Assembly (NCBI GenBank): GCA_044222225.1
Contig: JBGANR010000015.1
Span: forward strand, 62,001 to 126,000
Length of the DNA stretch: 64,000 bases
Source: JBGANR01 sp044222225
Lineage (GTDB): Bacteria > Actinomycetota > Actinomycetes > Mycobacteriales > Mycobacteriaceae
Direction: 5' to 3'
Made by a program: the position numbers and the translations under genes. The notes beneath the pieces are model-generated. The model made no database searches. It was given only the letters and a program-made list of their open reading frames with translations, and was not told the origin of the DNA. Shown piece by piece: positions 24,373-33,791 of the stretch (the stretch's first letter is position 1; each line of letters begins with the position of its first letter).

Positions 24373-25851
24373 TCAGTGGACGCCGCGCATGAGCCGCGAG
24401 ATCGGCTTGGCGGCGACGACGAGGACGACCGCGACGGCGATCGCCGTGAGGCCGATGATCATGAAGAACGGCCGGTCGTTCTCCTTGTCGTAGAACTCGC
24501 CGAGCTTGCCGGCCATCGTCGAACCGAACGCGATCGAGAGGTAGAAGAGCGCGACCATCTGCGACTTGAAGGCGGCGGGCGAGAGCTTCGTCGACAGCGA
24601 GAGGCCGACCGGCGAGACGCACAGCTCGGCCAGCGTGAACAGCAGCAGGATGGCGACGATGCCGAGCAGCGGCGCGGCGTTGTCACCGCTGGGCATGAGC
24701 AGGAAGACGAGGAAGGCGAGGCCCATGATGCCGACGCCGAGCGCGAACTTGATCGGCGTCGACGGCTGCCGCGGCCCGAGCTTCGTCCAGACGACGGCGA
24801 ACACCGGCGCCAGCAGGATGATGAAGACCGGGTTGATCGACTGCACCCACGACTGCGGGAACTCCCAGCCGAAGAAGTCGCGGTCGAGGCGCTGATCGGC
24901 GTAGACGGCGATGACGGTGAACTGCTGCTGGAAGAGCGACCAGAACACCGCGCTCGCCGCGAACATCGGGATGAACGAGAGGACGCGGCTGCGTTCGGTC
25001 TCGTCCAGCTTCGGTGAGCGCAGCAGGAACGCGAAGTAGGACACGGCGGAGAGTCCGACGATCCACAGCACGATGTCGGCCAGATTGTCGGTGCCGACGA
25101 CGCCCGAGGCGAGCAGCCCGGCGATGACGACGACCGCGGCGACGGCGACGGCCGAGGAGACGCGCCGGGCCTGCGGCGTCAGCGGATTCGGGACGTCGTG
25201 CGACGACGCGGGCAGCCGGTGCCGGGTGATCGCGTACTGCGTGATACCGAGTGCCATCCCGACGGCGGCGCAGCCGAAGCCCCAGTGGAAGCCCTGGTTC
25301 GTCTGCAGCCAGCCGGTGAGCAGCGGCCCGACGAAGGCGCCGATGTTGATGCCCATGTAGAAGATCGAGAAGCCGCCGTCGCGGCGCTCGTCGCCCGGAC
25401 CGTAGAGCTCGCCGACGACGACGGTCGCGTTGGCCTTGACGCCGCCGGACCCGACGGCGACGCACACGAGGCCGACGGCGAGACCGGTCGTGCCGGGCAG
25501 GACGGCGAGTGCGATGTGCCCGGTCATGACGAGGCAGGCGGAGTAGAACAGGGTGCGTTCGGAGCCGAGGATGCGGTCGGCGATCCAGGAGCCGGCGATC
25601 GCGGAGAGATAGACGAGGCCGCCGTAGGCGCCGACGATGCCGGAGGCCGTCGCCTCGTTGTAGCCGAGGCCGCCCTCGGCGGCCGAGTAGTAGATGTAGT
25701 AGGCGAGGATCGCCTGCATACCGTAGAACGAGAACCGTTCCCACATCTCGACGCCGAAGAGATTCGCCAGCGGCAGCGGATGGCCGAAGAAGCGGGTGTC
25801 GAGTGCGGTGGCGCCGTTGTGCGGCGTCGAGGAGATGTCAGGGTTGGACAT
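24373..25851 (-). CDS. POT/PTR family proton-dependent oligopeptide transporter
   Basis: 492 aa, 12-14 hydrophobic segments. Family signatures: WERFSFYGMQAILAYYIYYS at the first helix (ExxER-like region), GSWIADRILGSERT, and the PTR2 motif FSIFYMGINIGAFVGPLLTG. It imports di- and tripeptides with protons. The ATG at 25851 is chosen because the family start (HPLPLANLFGVEMWERFS) follows about 26 residues later; AATACT lies 6 nt upstream. It sits 53 nt downstream of hrpA in the same direction and is divergent from the aminotransferase, a possible metabolic partner. Confidence 0.92.
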   Translation of the reverse strand: MSNPDISSTPHNGATALDTRFFGHPLPLANLFGVEMWERFSFYGMQAILAYYIYYSAAEGGLGYNEATASGIVGAYGGLVYLSAIAGSWIADRILGSERTLFYSACLVMTGHIALAVLPGTTGLAVGLVCVAVGSGGVKANATVVVGELYGPGDERRDGGFSIFYMGINIGAFVGPLLTGWLQTNQGFHWGFGCAAVGMALGITQYAITRHRLPASSHDVPNPLTPQARRVSSAVAVAAVVVIAGLLASGVVGTDNLADIVLWIVGLSAVSYFAFLLRSPKLDETERSRVLSFIPMFAASAVFWSLFQQQFTVIAVYADQRLDRDFFGWEFPQSWVQSINPVFIILLAPVFAVVWTKLGPRQPSTPIKFALGVGIMGLAFLVFLLMPSGDNAAPLLGIVAILLLFTLAELCVSPVGLSLSTKLSPAAFKSQMVALFYLSIAFGSTMAGKLGEFYDKENDRPFFMIIGLTAIAVAVVLVVAAKPISRLMRGVH

Positions 25852-25949
25852 GCGGGCAGTATTCCACTCGCCGCGCGATGAGTGGTGGTCGTGGTCACAG
25901 GATTCCGGCGCGATCGCGGCCCCGGATGCCCTGTGCGCCGAAGCCGGGC

Positions 25950-25955
25950 GATAAT
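25950..25955 (+). promoter_or_regulatory. -10 hexamer of aminotransferase gene
   Basis: GATAAT is followed by 6 nt and the ATG at 25962, compatible with a leaderless or near-leaderless transcript. Confidence 0.4.
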
Positions 25956-25961
25956 CGGCCG

Positions 25962-27215
25962 ATGAGCTCAGATGCCGCACCGTCTCGTCCCGCGTCCGCC
26001 TTCTGGCACGGCTTCGCCGACATGGGCGCCGTCGCCCGCTCGGGTTCGTTCGTCCTCACCCGCGGCGAGGGCGCCTACGTCTACGACGCGGCGGGCACGC
26101 AATACCTCGACGCCACGGCCGGGCTCTGGTTCGCCAACGTCGGCCACGGCCGCACCGAGATCGCCGACGCCGTCGCCGCGCAGTTGGGCCGGCTCGCGCA
26201 CTACTCGTGCTTCGGAGACGTGACGAACGACGTCACCGACGAACTCGCCGAACGGCTCGCCAAGGTGGCTCCGACGCCCGGCGCCAAGGTGTTCTTCACC
26301 TCCGGCGGCAGCGACAGCATCGATTCGGCGGCCAAGCTCGCCCGGCGCTACTGGCACGAGGTGGGGCGCCCCGAGAAGACGCTCGTCGTCGGGCGCACCA
26401 ACGCGTACCACGGCATGCACGTCGCGGGCACCGCGCTCGCCGGGATCCCACTCAACCGCGAGGGCTACGGCGAGCTCATGGGCGACGCCGCGACCGTCGC
26501 CTGGGACGATCCGAACAGCCTCGCCGGTCTCATCGAACGCATCGGCGCCGACCGCATCGCGGCGTTCTTCTGCGAACCGATCATCGGCGCCGGCGGCGTC
26601 CTGCTGCCGCCGGAGGGCTACCTCGCCGCCGTCCGGCAGATCTGCCGCGAGCACGACATCCTCTTCGTCGCCGACGAGGTGGTCACCGGATTCGGGCGCA
26701 TCGGCGGACACTGGTTCGCCTCGAGCCGGTTCGGTCTCGAACCCGACATCATGACCACGGCGAAGGGGCTGACCTCGGGTTATGTCCCGATGGGCGCGGT
26801 CTTCGTCTCGGGCCGGGTCGCCGAGCCGTTCTTCGCGGGCGGCACCTGGTGGCGGCACGGCTACACCTACGGCGGACACGCCGGGGCGGCCGCGGCGGCG
26901 CTCGCCAACCTCGACATCATCGAGCGTGAGGGACTGCTCGACGAGGCGGCCCGGCTCGAGACGACGCTCGCGCGCGAGTTCGCGCCGCTCGCCGACCACC
27001 CGCGGGTGGCGGCCGTCCGCGCGGGCCTCGGCGCCGTCGCGGCCGTCCAGCTCGCCGATCCGGCCCAGGCACCCGGTTTTGTCGCCGAGTTGCGGGCCGT
27101 CGGCGTCAGCGGACGCGCCGCGGGCCTGGGGTCGATGCAGATCTCACCCAGCTTCGTCATGACCGACGAACAGGTGGCCGAGCTCGCCGCGAGGTTCGCC
27201 CGCGCCCTGGGCTGA
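25962..27215 (+). CDS. Class III PLP-dependent aminotransferase
   Basis: 417 aa. Class III signatures: YLDATAGLWFANVGHG at the N-terminus, FTSGGSDSIDSAAKLARRYW, the PLP-binding DEVVTGFGRIGGHWFAS and the Schiff-base Lys in TTAKGLTSGYVPMGAV. These enzymes use omega-amino groups (beta-alanine, 4-aminobutyrate, diamines) with pyruvate or 2-oxoglutarate. The sequence does not separate omega-amino acid:pyruvate transaminases from relatives. Start ATG 25962 follows GATAAT at 6 nt. The gene is divergent from a peptide transporter. Confidence 0.88.
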   Translation: MSSDAAPSRPASAFWHGFADMGAVARSGSFVLTRGEGAYVYDAAGTQYLDATAGLWFANVGHGRTEIADAVAAQLGRLAHYSCFGDVTNDVTDELAERLAKVAPTPGAKVFFTSGGSDSIDSAAKLARRYWHEVGRPEKTLVVGRTNAYHGMHVAGTALAGIPLNREGYGELMGDAATVAWDDPNSLAGLIERIGADRIAAFFCEPIIGAGGVLLPPEGYLAAVRQICREHDILFVADEVVTGFGRIGGHWFASSRFGLEPDIMTTAKGLTSGYVPMGAVFVSGRVAEPFFAGGTWWRHGYTYGGHAGAAAAALANLDIIEREGLLDEAARLETTLAREFAPLADHPRVAAVRAGLGAVAAVQLADPAQAPGFVAELRAVGVSGRAAGLGSMQISPSFVMTDEQVAELAARFARALG

Positions 27216-27228
27216 TCGGTTCGGCCGC

Positions 27229-27246
27229 GGTCGGTTTCAGCCGACC
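27229..27246. terminator. Short hairpin between convergent genes
   Basis: GGTCGG and CCGACC form a 6-bp stem with a 6-nt loop across the stop codon of the helicase gene. It is weak. Confidence 0.3.
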
Positions 27247-29759
27247 TCGACGGCGAGTTCGGTGAGCACGGGCTCGCCCGCCGCGTCGGACGCGTCGAGG
27301 TCGATGGTGGCCAGCAGCGCCCAGCCGAGGTCGCCGTCCGGGTCGACGAGCGTCTGCCGGACGCGCCACGTGCGGCCGACGCGTTCGACGCCGAGGTACT
27401 GCGGCCCGCGTGCGGCCGGGCCGTCGTCCGGCGGGCCGTACTCGGCGAAGAACTCGTCGAACTCCTCGCGCCAGGCGATGGCCTCGGCGCCGATCGAATG
27501 CTGGTCGACGGCCGGGTCGGCCGCGGCGAGCGTCTTCCATTCCTGCCGCGCGATGGCTGTGACCAGGGCGAACATCGTGTTGCGGACGGCGATGGTGAAG
27601 CCGCGCTCGTTGGCGCTCGCGGCCCGCGGCGGCGGTGCCGGATCGTCGGCGGTGTCGCCGCCGAACTGCTCCCACTCGTCGATGAGGCTGGAGTCGACGG
27701 CGCGGATGAGGTCGCCGAGCCACCAGATGATCTCGCTGAGCTCCCGCGTGCGAGCGGCCGTCGGGATCGTCTGGCGCAGCGCCCGGTACGCGTCGGTGAG
27801 GTAGCGCAGCAGCGTGCCCTCGGAGCGGGCGAGGCCGTAGCGCTGCACGAATTCGTTGAACGTCATCGCGAGCTCGACCATCTCGCGGACCACCGACTTG
27901 GGGGAGAGCAGGTGCCGTGAGAGCCACGGGTGGGTGACGCGGTAGACGTCGAAGGCGTCGAAGAGCTCGTCGGCGAGCGGCCGCGGCCACGTGATGTCCT
28001 CGATGAGCGCCATCCGCTCCTCGTATTCGACGCCGTCGGCCTTGAGCGCGGCGATCGCCTCGCCGCGCGCCGCCTTCTGCTGCGCCATCAGCACCTGACG
28101 CGGGTCGTCGAGCGTGGCCTCGATGACCGAGACGGCGTCGAGCGCGTAGGTGTCGGCTTCCGGATCAAGCAGTTCGAGGGCGGCCAGCGCAAACGGGGAC
28201 AGCGGCTGGTTGAGCGCGAAGTCCCGCTGCAGCGGCGCGCCGAGGACGACGCTGCGCCCGTTCTCGTCGGGTATGGCCAACTCGATGAGGACGCCGGAAT
28301 CGCGCAGCGAGCGGTAGCGCTCGATCGCCGTCCGGATGTGCCGCAGCTGCGCCGAGCGTGGTTCGTGGTTCTGTTCGAGCAGGTGCCGCGCGTGCGCGAA
28401 CAGCGAGCCGGGACGCGCGGCGAGGTTGAGCAGTGTCGCCGAGTCGATGCGGAACTGCGAGGTCAGCGGCTCGGGTGCGGCGTCGACGAGGCGCTCGAAG
28501 GTGCCGCGGCCCCACGAGACGGTGCCCTCGGGCGCCTTCTTGCGCGTGAACTTGCGTCTCTTCTTGGGATCGGTGGTGGTCTTGGCCTCGAGCCTGGCGT
28601 TCTCGATGTCGTGCTCCGGGGCCTCGACGACGACGTAGCCGACGGTGTCGAAGCCGGGCCGGCCGGCGCGGCCGACGATCTGGTGGAACTCCCGCGCGCG
28701 CAGGTGGCGGACGCGTGAGCCGTCGTACTTGGTCAGCGCCGTGAGCAGCACGGTACGGATGGGGACGTTGATGCCGACGCCGAGCGTGTCGGTGCCGCAG
28801 ATGACGACGAGCAGCCCGGCGCCGGCCAGACGTTCCACGAGGCGTCGATAGCGGGGGAGCATGCCGGCGTGATGGACGCCGATCCCGGCGCGCAGCAAGG
28901 TGCCGAGTTGTTTGCCGAAGCCGGTGGACAGGCTGACGGTGGTCAACTCGGCGACGATGGCGGCCTTGCGCTGTTTGTCGGCCAGCGGGAGGCTGAGGAG
29001 CGCCTGCGCCCGTTCGACGGCGGCCTGCTGGGTGAAGTGCACGACGTAGACCGGCGCGCGATCCTTCGCGATGAGTCGTTCGATCGTCTCGTGGATCGGT
29101 TCGACGGAGTACTCGAACTCCAGCGGCACCGGGCGCTGCACGCCGGCGACGAGCGCCGTCGCCCGGCCGGTGCGCTCGGTGAGATCGGAGACGAAGAAGT
29201 CGACCTCGCCGAGCGTCGCGGACATGAGGAGGAACTGGGCGCGTGGCAGCTCGACGATCGGCACCTGCCACGCCCAGCCCCGGTCGCGTTCGCCGTAGTA
29301 GTGGAACTCGTCCATGACGACGGTGCCGACGTCGGCGTCCGCGCCCTCGCGCAGGGCGATGTTCGCGAGGATCTCGGCCGTCGCGCACACGATCGGCGCG
29401 CCGGGATTGACGCTGGCGTCGCCGGTGAGCATGCCGACGTTCGCGGCGCCGAAGACCTCGCACAGCGCGAAGAACTTCTCGCTGACCAGCGCCTTGATCG
29501 GAGCCGTGTAGAAACTGCGCTCGCCGCGCGCGGCGGCGAAGAACTGGGCGGCGACGGCGACGAGCGACTTGCCGGTGCCGGTCGGCGTCGCGAGCACGAC
29601 GTTGGAGTCGGCCGCCAGCTCGAAGACCGCCTCCTCCTGCGCCGGATACAGTTCGATGCCCTGGTCGGCGGTCCAGGTGAGGAAGTCGTCGAGGACCTCG
29701 TCGGCGACGTACGGTCGGTCGGGGTCGAGCAGGTCGCCGAGCGTCGCCGTCGTCTTCAC
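27237..29759 (-). CDS. DEAD/DEAH-box helicase with DUF3516-type C-terminus
   Basis: 840 aa. Motif I ATPTGTGKSLVA, motif II VVMDEFHYYGERDRGWAWQ (DEFH), motif III LMSATLG and motif VI HQIVGRAGRPGFDT place it in the Ski2/HelY-like superfamily 2. A long C-terminal region of actinobacterial type follows. It probably acts on RNA or structured nucleic acid. The GTG at 29759 (VKTTATLGDLL) is preferred: TACGGT lies 7 nt upstream on the minus strand. The in-frame open region further upstream is antisense shadow of the PAC2 gene. It is convergent with the aminotransferase. Confidence 0.88.
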   Translation of the reverse strand: MKTTATLGDLLDPDRPYVADEVLDDFLTWTADQGIELYPAQEEAVFELAADSNVVLATPTGTGKSLVAVAAQFFAAARGERSFYTAPIKALVSEKFFALCEVFGAANVGMLTGDASVNPGAPIVCATAEILANIALREGADADVGTVVMDEFHYYGERDRGWAWQVPIVELPRAQFLLMSATLGEVDFFVSDLTERTGRATALVAGVQRPVPLEFEYSVEPIHETIERLIAKDRAPVYVVHFTQQAAVERAQALLSLPLADKQRKAAIVAELTTVSLSTGFGKQLGTLLRAGIGVHHAGMLPRYRRLVERLAGAGLLVVICGTDTLGVGINVPIRTVLLTALTKYDGSRVRHLRAREFHQIVGRAGRPGFDTVGYVVVEAPEHDIENARLEAKTTTDPKKRRKFTRKKAPEGTVSWGRGTFERLVDAAPEPLTSQFRIDSATLLNLAARPGSLFAHARHLLEQNHEPRSAQLRHIRTAIERYRSLRDSGVLIELAIPDENGRSVVLGAPLQRDFALNQPLSPFALAALELLDPEADTYALDAVSVIEATLDDPRQVLMAQQKAARGEAIAALKADGVEYEERMALIEDITWPRPLADELFDAFDVYRVTHPWLSRHLLSPKSVVREMVELAMTFNEFVQRYGLARSEGTLLRYLTDAYRALRQTIPTAARTRELSEIIWWLGDLIRAVDSSLIDEWEQFGGDTADDPAPPPRAASANERGFTIAVRNTMFALVTAIARQEWKTLAAADPAVDQHSIGAEAIAWREEFDEFFAEYGPPDDGPAARGPQYLGVERVGRTWRVRQTLVDPDGDLGWALLATIDLDASDAAGEPVLTELAVEVG

Positions 29760-29766
29760 CGGGACC

Positions 29767-29772
29767 ACCGTA
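29767..29772 (-). promoter_or_regulatory. -10 hexamer of leaderless helicase transcript
   Basis: Minus-strand TACGGT, then 7 nt, then the GTG at 29759. Confidence 0.5.
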
Positions 29773-29820
29773 GCGAACTCGGACCCGCCCACCGGCGGCG
29801 TGGTCGCCGCCGCGGCCGGG

Positions 29821-30732
29821 TCAGCCGTCGCCCTCGGCCCGCGACCGCAGGAACGCCTCCAGCTCGGCGCCGAGCTCCTCGCCGCTCGGCAGCCCCTGCT
29901 CCGACGCGAGCAGCGATGAATCGCGGGCCCGGGTGAAGGAGTCGTACTGCTCCTCCAGCGCGGTGACGATCTTGCCGACCTCGGGGTTGTCGGCGACCTC
30001 GGCGTCGATCTGCGTGCGGATGGTGGCGGCGGACTCCTGCAGTGCGGCGGTCGAGATCCGCAGTCCCGCAACCGAGTTGACCGTCTCGACGAGCCGTTCG
30101 GCGGCGAGCGGGTAGGGCGAGTTCGACAGGTAGTGCGGGACGTGCACCGTGAGGCCGCCCGTGCGGTAACCGCGCTCGCCGAGCCGCAGTTCCAGCAGCA
30201 GTGACGCGCTGCCGGGAATCGTCATGTCCTGGTCCCAGGTGGGCAGGCCGGCGATGATCTCGGCGTGGCCGTGCGCGGTGACCGGCGGCCGACGGGTGTG
30301 CGGCACCGACATGCCGATGGCGTTGATGCCGACGACCGTCGACACGCCGAACTGCTCCGCCAGCGCCGTCACGGCGTGCGCGAAGGTCTCCCAGCGCAGG
30401 TCCGGCTCGCTGCCGGAGAGCAGCAGGAAGCCGCGACCGGCGGCGTCGGTGAGCGCGTGCAGCCGCAGCGCCGGCATCGCCGCGCTGACGAAGGCGTTGT
30501 CGCGCACCGTCATCGGCGGGCGGCGGGACCGGTAATCGAAGAGCTCGTCGAGGTCGAACGTCGCGACCAGACGGGCGTCGAGGCTGTCGATGAGGTGGGA
30601 CGCCGTCAGCCGGACGGCGTGTCCGGCGTCGGCGAAGCCCTCGAGTGCATGGATGAGCACCGGCCCGTCTCCTCCGGAGCCGGTGACCTCGGGCTCGGGA
30701 TAGACGAGCTCGTACATGGGCTTGCGGGACAT
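29821..30732 (-). CDS. PAC2 family protein (Rv2714-like)
   Basis: 303 aa. Family signatures: LIHALEGFADAGHAVRLTASHL, DELFDYRSRRPPMTV, GMSVPHTRRPPVTAHG and a C-terminal helical region. PAC2 proteins share a fold with eukaryotic proteasome assembly chaperones; the bacterial role is unknown. M. tuberculosis Rv2714 lies in the same chromosomal block. The ATG follows GGGGTGGCTGGA; an upstream in-frame ATG 13 codons earlier lacks such support. Confidence 0.85.
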   Translation of the reverse strand: MSRKPMYELVYPEPEVTGSGGDGPVLIHALEGFADAGHAVRLTASHLIDSLDARLVATFDLDELFDYRSRRPPMTVRDNAFVSAAMPALRLHALTDAAGRGFLLLSGSEPDLRWETFAHAVTALAEQFGVSTVVGINAIGMSVPHTRRPPVTAHGHAEIIAGLPTWDQDMTIPGSASLLLELRLGERGYRTGGLTVHVPHYLSNSPYPLAAERLVETVNSVAGLRISTAALQESAATIRTQIDAEVADNPEVGKIVTALEEQYDSFTRARDSSLLASEQGLPSGEELGAELEAFLRSRAEGDG

Positions 30733-30890
30733 TCCAGCCACCCCCTCGTATCGTGACGCGCGATCTTCCATTCTTCCAACCGCGGCCTCCCGGCATTGAT
30801 TCCGCCCGCGTGTTCTCCTGCGCTGAGAGCGAACGGAGACCGGGCCGGATGATTCGGGCGTGGGACCGCGGTGCCGTGGGGGCGGGCTGG

Positions 30891-30896
30891 CAGACT
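30891..30896 (+). promoter_or_regulatory. -10-like hexamer of the lipoprotein gene
   Basis: CAGACT, one mismatch from TAGACT, lies 8 nt before the GTG at 30905, the same geometry as miaB. Confidence 0.35.
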
Positions 30897-30904
30897 GACC
30901 GACC

Positions 30905-31573
30905 GTGGGTACTGGCGGCCGTACGGCGACGGCACTGGCGTGCGCTGGTCTCGCGATCGTGCTCGCCGGCTGCGGGGCCGACGTCGTGGCAGGTCAGGCG
31001 CGTCCGGAGTCCGTTGCCGTGCCGCAGCCGGCGTCGGTCGACCTCGACGCCAGGTCGGTGACCCGTGAGGACTTCCCGCCCGGCTACGGCGTGCAGCTGC
31101 CGGGTCCGCCGGCGGCGCAGGTGATCGGCGACACGGTCGGCCTGCCGTCCGGGGGCGCGCTGACACCCGCGGACTGCGCCGCACCGGCACCGTCGGAGAA
31201 CACCCGGACGGCCGTCGGCACCGCACCGGACGGCGGCGGCACGATCACTGTTCTCCTCGAGGCGACCGAGACACGGCTGGCCGACGAGCAGGCCCGTGTC
31301 ACGCGATGCGCGCGGGTGCAGATCACTGCGGCGGGCGTGCCGTCGACGAGGACGACGACGGTGACGCCCGCGCCGCCCTACGACAGCGCCGAATCGCTCG
31401 CCTACCGGATGTCCGACGACGGCCGGCCGGCCCGTCAGATGCTTGTCCTGGCGGGCCAGAACGACGGCGTCAGGGTGACGGTGATCGGGATGGCCTTCGC
31501 CGGGCGCGGGCCGGACGCCGCGGGCGTCGACGCCGTGTACCGCAGCGCACTGACCCGATCTCGCGCGCGATAG
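30905..31573 (+). CDS. Putative secreted lipoprotein (222 aa)
   Basis: It has a signal peptide with hydrophobic core TALACAGLAIVLAGCGAD and lipobox LAGC, so acylation at Cys23 is expected. The mature protein has a short linker and a mixed domain resembling mycobacterial sensor-like lipoproteins, with paired Cys (PADCAAP; TRCARVQI) that could form a disulphide. I do not recognise a named family. The GTG start is set by the signal peptide and the hexamer 8 nt upstream. It is divergent from the PAC2 gene. Confidence 0.75.
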   Translation: MGTGGRTATALACAGLAIVLAGCGADVVAGQARPESVAVPQPASVDLDARSVTREDFPPGYGVQLPGPPAAQVIGDTVGLPSGGALTPADCAAPAPSENTRTAVGTAPDGGGTITVLLEATETRLADEQARVTRCARVQITAAGVPSTRTTTVTPAPPYDSAESLAYRMSDDGRPARQMLVLAGQNDGVRVTVIGMAFAGRGPDAAGVDAVYRSALTRSRAR

Positions 31574-31583
31574 CCCGACGACG

Positions 31584-31605
31584 GCCCGGCTGTGCAGGGC
31601 CGGGC
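31584..31605 (+). terminator. Weak hairpin after the lipoprotein gene
   Basis: GCCCGGC pairs with GCCGGGC across an 8-nt loop, starting 10 nt after the stop. It has a moderate stem and no T-tract. Confidence 0.35.
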
Positions 31606-31701
31606 GGTGTTCGGCGTGATCGGTGTGCGTCTGCACAGGGTGAGTCGGTGAGCCGTCCGGCGGCCGGGTCGACGTCAGCACCGCCCGCGACGCTGGGCGC
31701 C

Positions 31702-32787
31702 ATGACCACGCCATCTCCCGCCTTCCGGATCGGCCGCCTCGACGGACCCGGCGCGCTCCTCGCCGCGATTCCCGGGCTGCTCGGCTTCGTACCCAGCGAC
31801 TCGTTCGTCGTGCTGGGGCTGCACCCCGACGACCACGGCCTCGGGCCGATCATGCGCGCTGACCTTTACGACGAACCGGCCGATCTCTCCGACGAGTCGG
31901 CGACGCGGCGGCGCGCGGCCTCCGGGGCGCCGCCGGGCCCGGCGGAGCAGGCCGCGCTCTTCGCCATGTCCGCCGCGCTCGCGCGGGTCGGCTGCGAGGA
32001 GGCCGTGCTCGTCGTCGTCGGTGGACCGCTCGGGGACGTCGGCCGGCTACGCGATCGGGTGGCCGCGGGGCTGGACGTCGACGTCGTCGCGACCGTCTGG
32101 GCGGCGACGCTCGTCGAAGGCGCTCGTTGGGCCTGGCCCGAGCGAGGTCTGGCGGGTCGGTTGCCGGATCCGGCGCTCTCGCCGACGGCGCTCGCCCGGG
32201 CCGTCGGCGGTCGTCCGGTGGCCGCGAGCAGGAAGGCGCTGCGCGATCGGCTCGCGCCGGCCGGCTGCCCGGCCGAGCGCTCCGGCGGCCGGTGCGGCTG
32301 CCCGGACGCCGACATGGACCCGCTTCACGCGCCGCAGACGCCGCGGGCGCGTCTGGAGGCCGTCGCCGACGCGTTCGCCGAGCACGTCGCCGGCCGCGAC
32401 CCGACGTGCCGCGTCGTCGCGACGGTCGGCACGGCGCTCCTGGACCGCGTCGTTCGGGACGTCCTCATCGCGACATCGCTGGACGCCGAGGGCAGGGCCG
32501 CCGGGTTCTGGGAGTCGATCGCCCGTCGAGCCGCGGGGGAGTCGCGTGCGGCGGCCGCGACGCTGCTCGCCTACTGCGAGTACGTCCGCGGCGGCGGCGC
32601 GGCGGCGATGACCGCGCTGGAGGTGGCGATGGAGGTCGAGCCGGACTACAGCCTGGCCCGGATCGTCGCGGAAGCGGTGGTCCGCGGGCTGCCGCCCGAG
32701 GACGTCAAGGCCGTGGCGAACGGGATGGTCGGCTACGCGTTGCGTCAGGGGGTCGACGATGTGCTCGGCCGGATGCTCAGCTCATGA
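31702..32787 (+). CDS. DUF4192 protein (Rv2712c-like)
   Basis: 361 aa. It begins with a conserved block (GPGALLAAIPGLLGFVPSDSFVVLGL) and has AALARVGCEEAVLVVVGG, then a C-terminal helical part (LLAYCEYVRGGGAAAMTALEVAMEVEPDYSLARI) matching DUF4192. A Cys-rich patch, CPAERSGGRCGCPD, may bind a metal. The function is unknown. M. tuberculosis Rv2712c lies next to ideR, and here the gene ends 21 nt from the convergent galE-ideR pair. The ATG at 31702 is the first with the family pattern. Confidence 0.82.
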   Translation: MTTPSPAFRIGRLDGPGALLAAIPGLLGFVPSDSFVVLGLHPDDHGLGPIMRADLYDEPADLSDESATRRRAASGAPPGPAEQAALFAMSAALARVGCEEAVLVVVGGPLGDVGRLRDRVAAGLDVDVVATVWAATLVEGARWAWPERGLAGRLPDPALSPTALARAVGGRPVAASRKALRDRLAPAGCPAERSGGRCGCPDADMDPLHAPQTPRARLEAVADAFAEHVAGRDPTCRVVATVGTALLDRVVRDVLIATSLDAEGRAAGFWESIARRAAGESRAAAATLLAYCEYVRGGGAAAMTALEVAMEVEPDYSLARIVAEAVVRGLPPEDVKAVANGMVGYALRQGVDDVLGRMLSS

Positions 32788-32807
32788 ACACCGCGCCGCG
32801 GAACTGC

Positions 32808-33791
32808 TCAGCGCCGCGCGGCCCGGTCTCGATCGCCGAGTGCCCGGGTGTAGTTCCAGGCGTCGGAGACGATGCGGGTCAGGTCGGTACGCGTCGGGGT
32901 CCAGCCCAGGTCGGCGATCGCCCAGTCGCTCGACGCGACGAGCACCGCCGGGTCGCCGGCGCGCCGGTCGGCGAGGCGCTCGGGGATGTCGAGACCGGTG
33001 ACCTCGCGGCAGACGTCGATGACCTGGCGGACCGAGTAGCCCCGTCCGCTGCCGAGGTTGTAGACGGCGTGCCGGCCGGGCGTCGCATGCGTCAGCGCGA
33101 GTCCGTGGGCGGCGGCGAGGTCGGCGACGTGGATGTAGTCGCGGACCGCGGTCCCGTCCTCGGTCGGATAGTCGCTGCCGAACACGGCGATGTCCGCGCG
33201 CCGGCCGAGCGCCGTCTGCAGGACGAGGGGGATGAGGTGGGTCTCGATCTCGCGGTTCTCGCCGAAGCCGCCGTACGCGCCGGCGACGTTGAAGTACCGC
33301 AGGCTGACGGCGGCAAGACCGTAGGCGTGGCAGTAGGAGGCGATCGCCATGTCGATGGCGAGCTTCGACGCGCCGTACGGGTTCGTCGGACGCGTCGGTG
33401 CCGTCTCCACGATGGGGACGGCCTCCGGTTCACCGTAGGTCGCGGCCGTCGAGGAGAAGACGAGCCGCGGCGTCCCGGTGGCGCGCATCGCGTCGAGCAG
33501 TGCGAGCGACTGGCCGACGTTGCCGTGCCAGTAGGCCGCCGGATCGGCGACGGACTCGCCGACGAGGGACCGCGCCGCGAAGTGCAGCACCCCGTCGTAG
33601 GGCTGCGCGGCGAGGACCTCGCCGGCGACGTCGGCGATCCGGCCCTCGACGAAGGTCGTGCCGGTGGGCACGGCGTCCCGGTTGCCGGTCGAGAGGTCGT
33701 CGACGACGGTGACCTCATGCCCGTTCTCCAGCAGGATCCGGGCGTTGACGCTGCCGACGTAACCGGCGCCGCCGGTGACGAGCAGTCGCAT
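32808..33791 (-). CDS. galE: UDP-glucose 4-epimerase GalE
   Basis: 327 aa. N-terminal Rossmann motif GGAGYVGSVNARIL, SSTAATYGEP, the catalytic Tyr-Lys in NPYGASKLAID, and RYFNVAGAYG with DYIHVADLA downstream. It interconverts UDP-glucose and UDP-galactose, here most likely for cell-wall arabinogalactan precursors. Its ATG overlaps the stop of the dtxR/ideR gene by 1 nt (TGATG); the regulator-galE arrangement is also seen in Corynebacterium. Sequence upstream of this ATG is another frame of the regulator. Confidence 0.94.
   Translation of the reverse strand: MRLLVTGGAGYVGSVNARILLENGHEVTVVDDLSTGNRDAVPTGTTFVEGRIADVAGEVLAAQPYDGVLHFAARSLVGESVADPAAYWHGNVGQSLALLDAMRATGTPRLVFSSTAATYGEPEAVPIVETAPTRPTNPYGASKLAIDMAIASYCHAYGLAAVSLRYFNVAGAYGGFGENREIETHLIPLVLQTALGRRADIAVFGSDYPTEDGTAVRDYIHVADLAAAHGLALTHATPGRHAVYNLGSGRGYSVRQVIDVCREVTGLDIPERLADRRAGDPAVLVASSDWAIADLGWTPTRTDLTRIVSDAWNYTRALGDRDRAARR

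Noticed and set aside
22388..24493. A 701-codon plus-strand frame antisense to hrpA
   Set aside because: hrpA has all helicase motifs on the other strand; the antisense frame has none.
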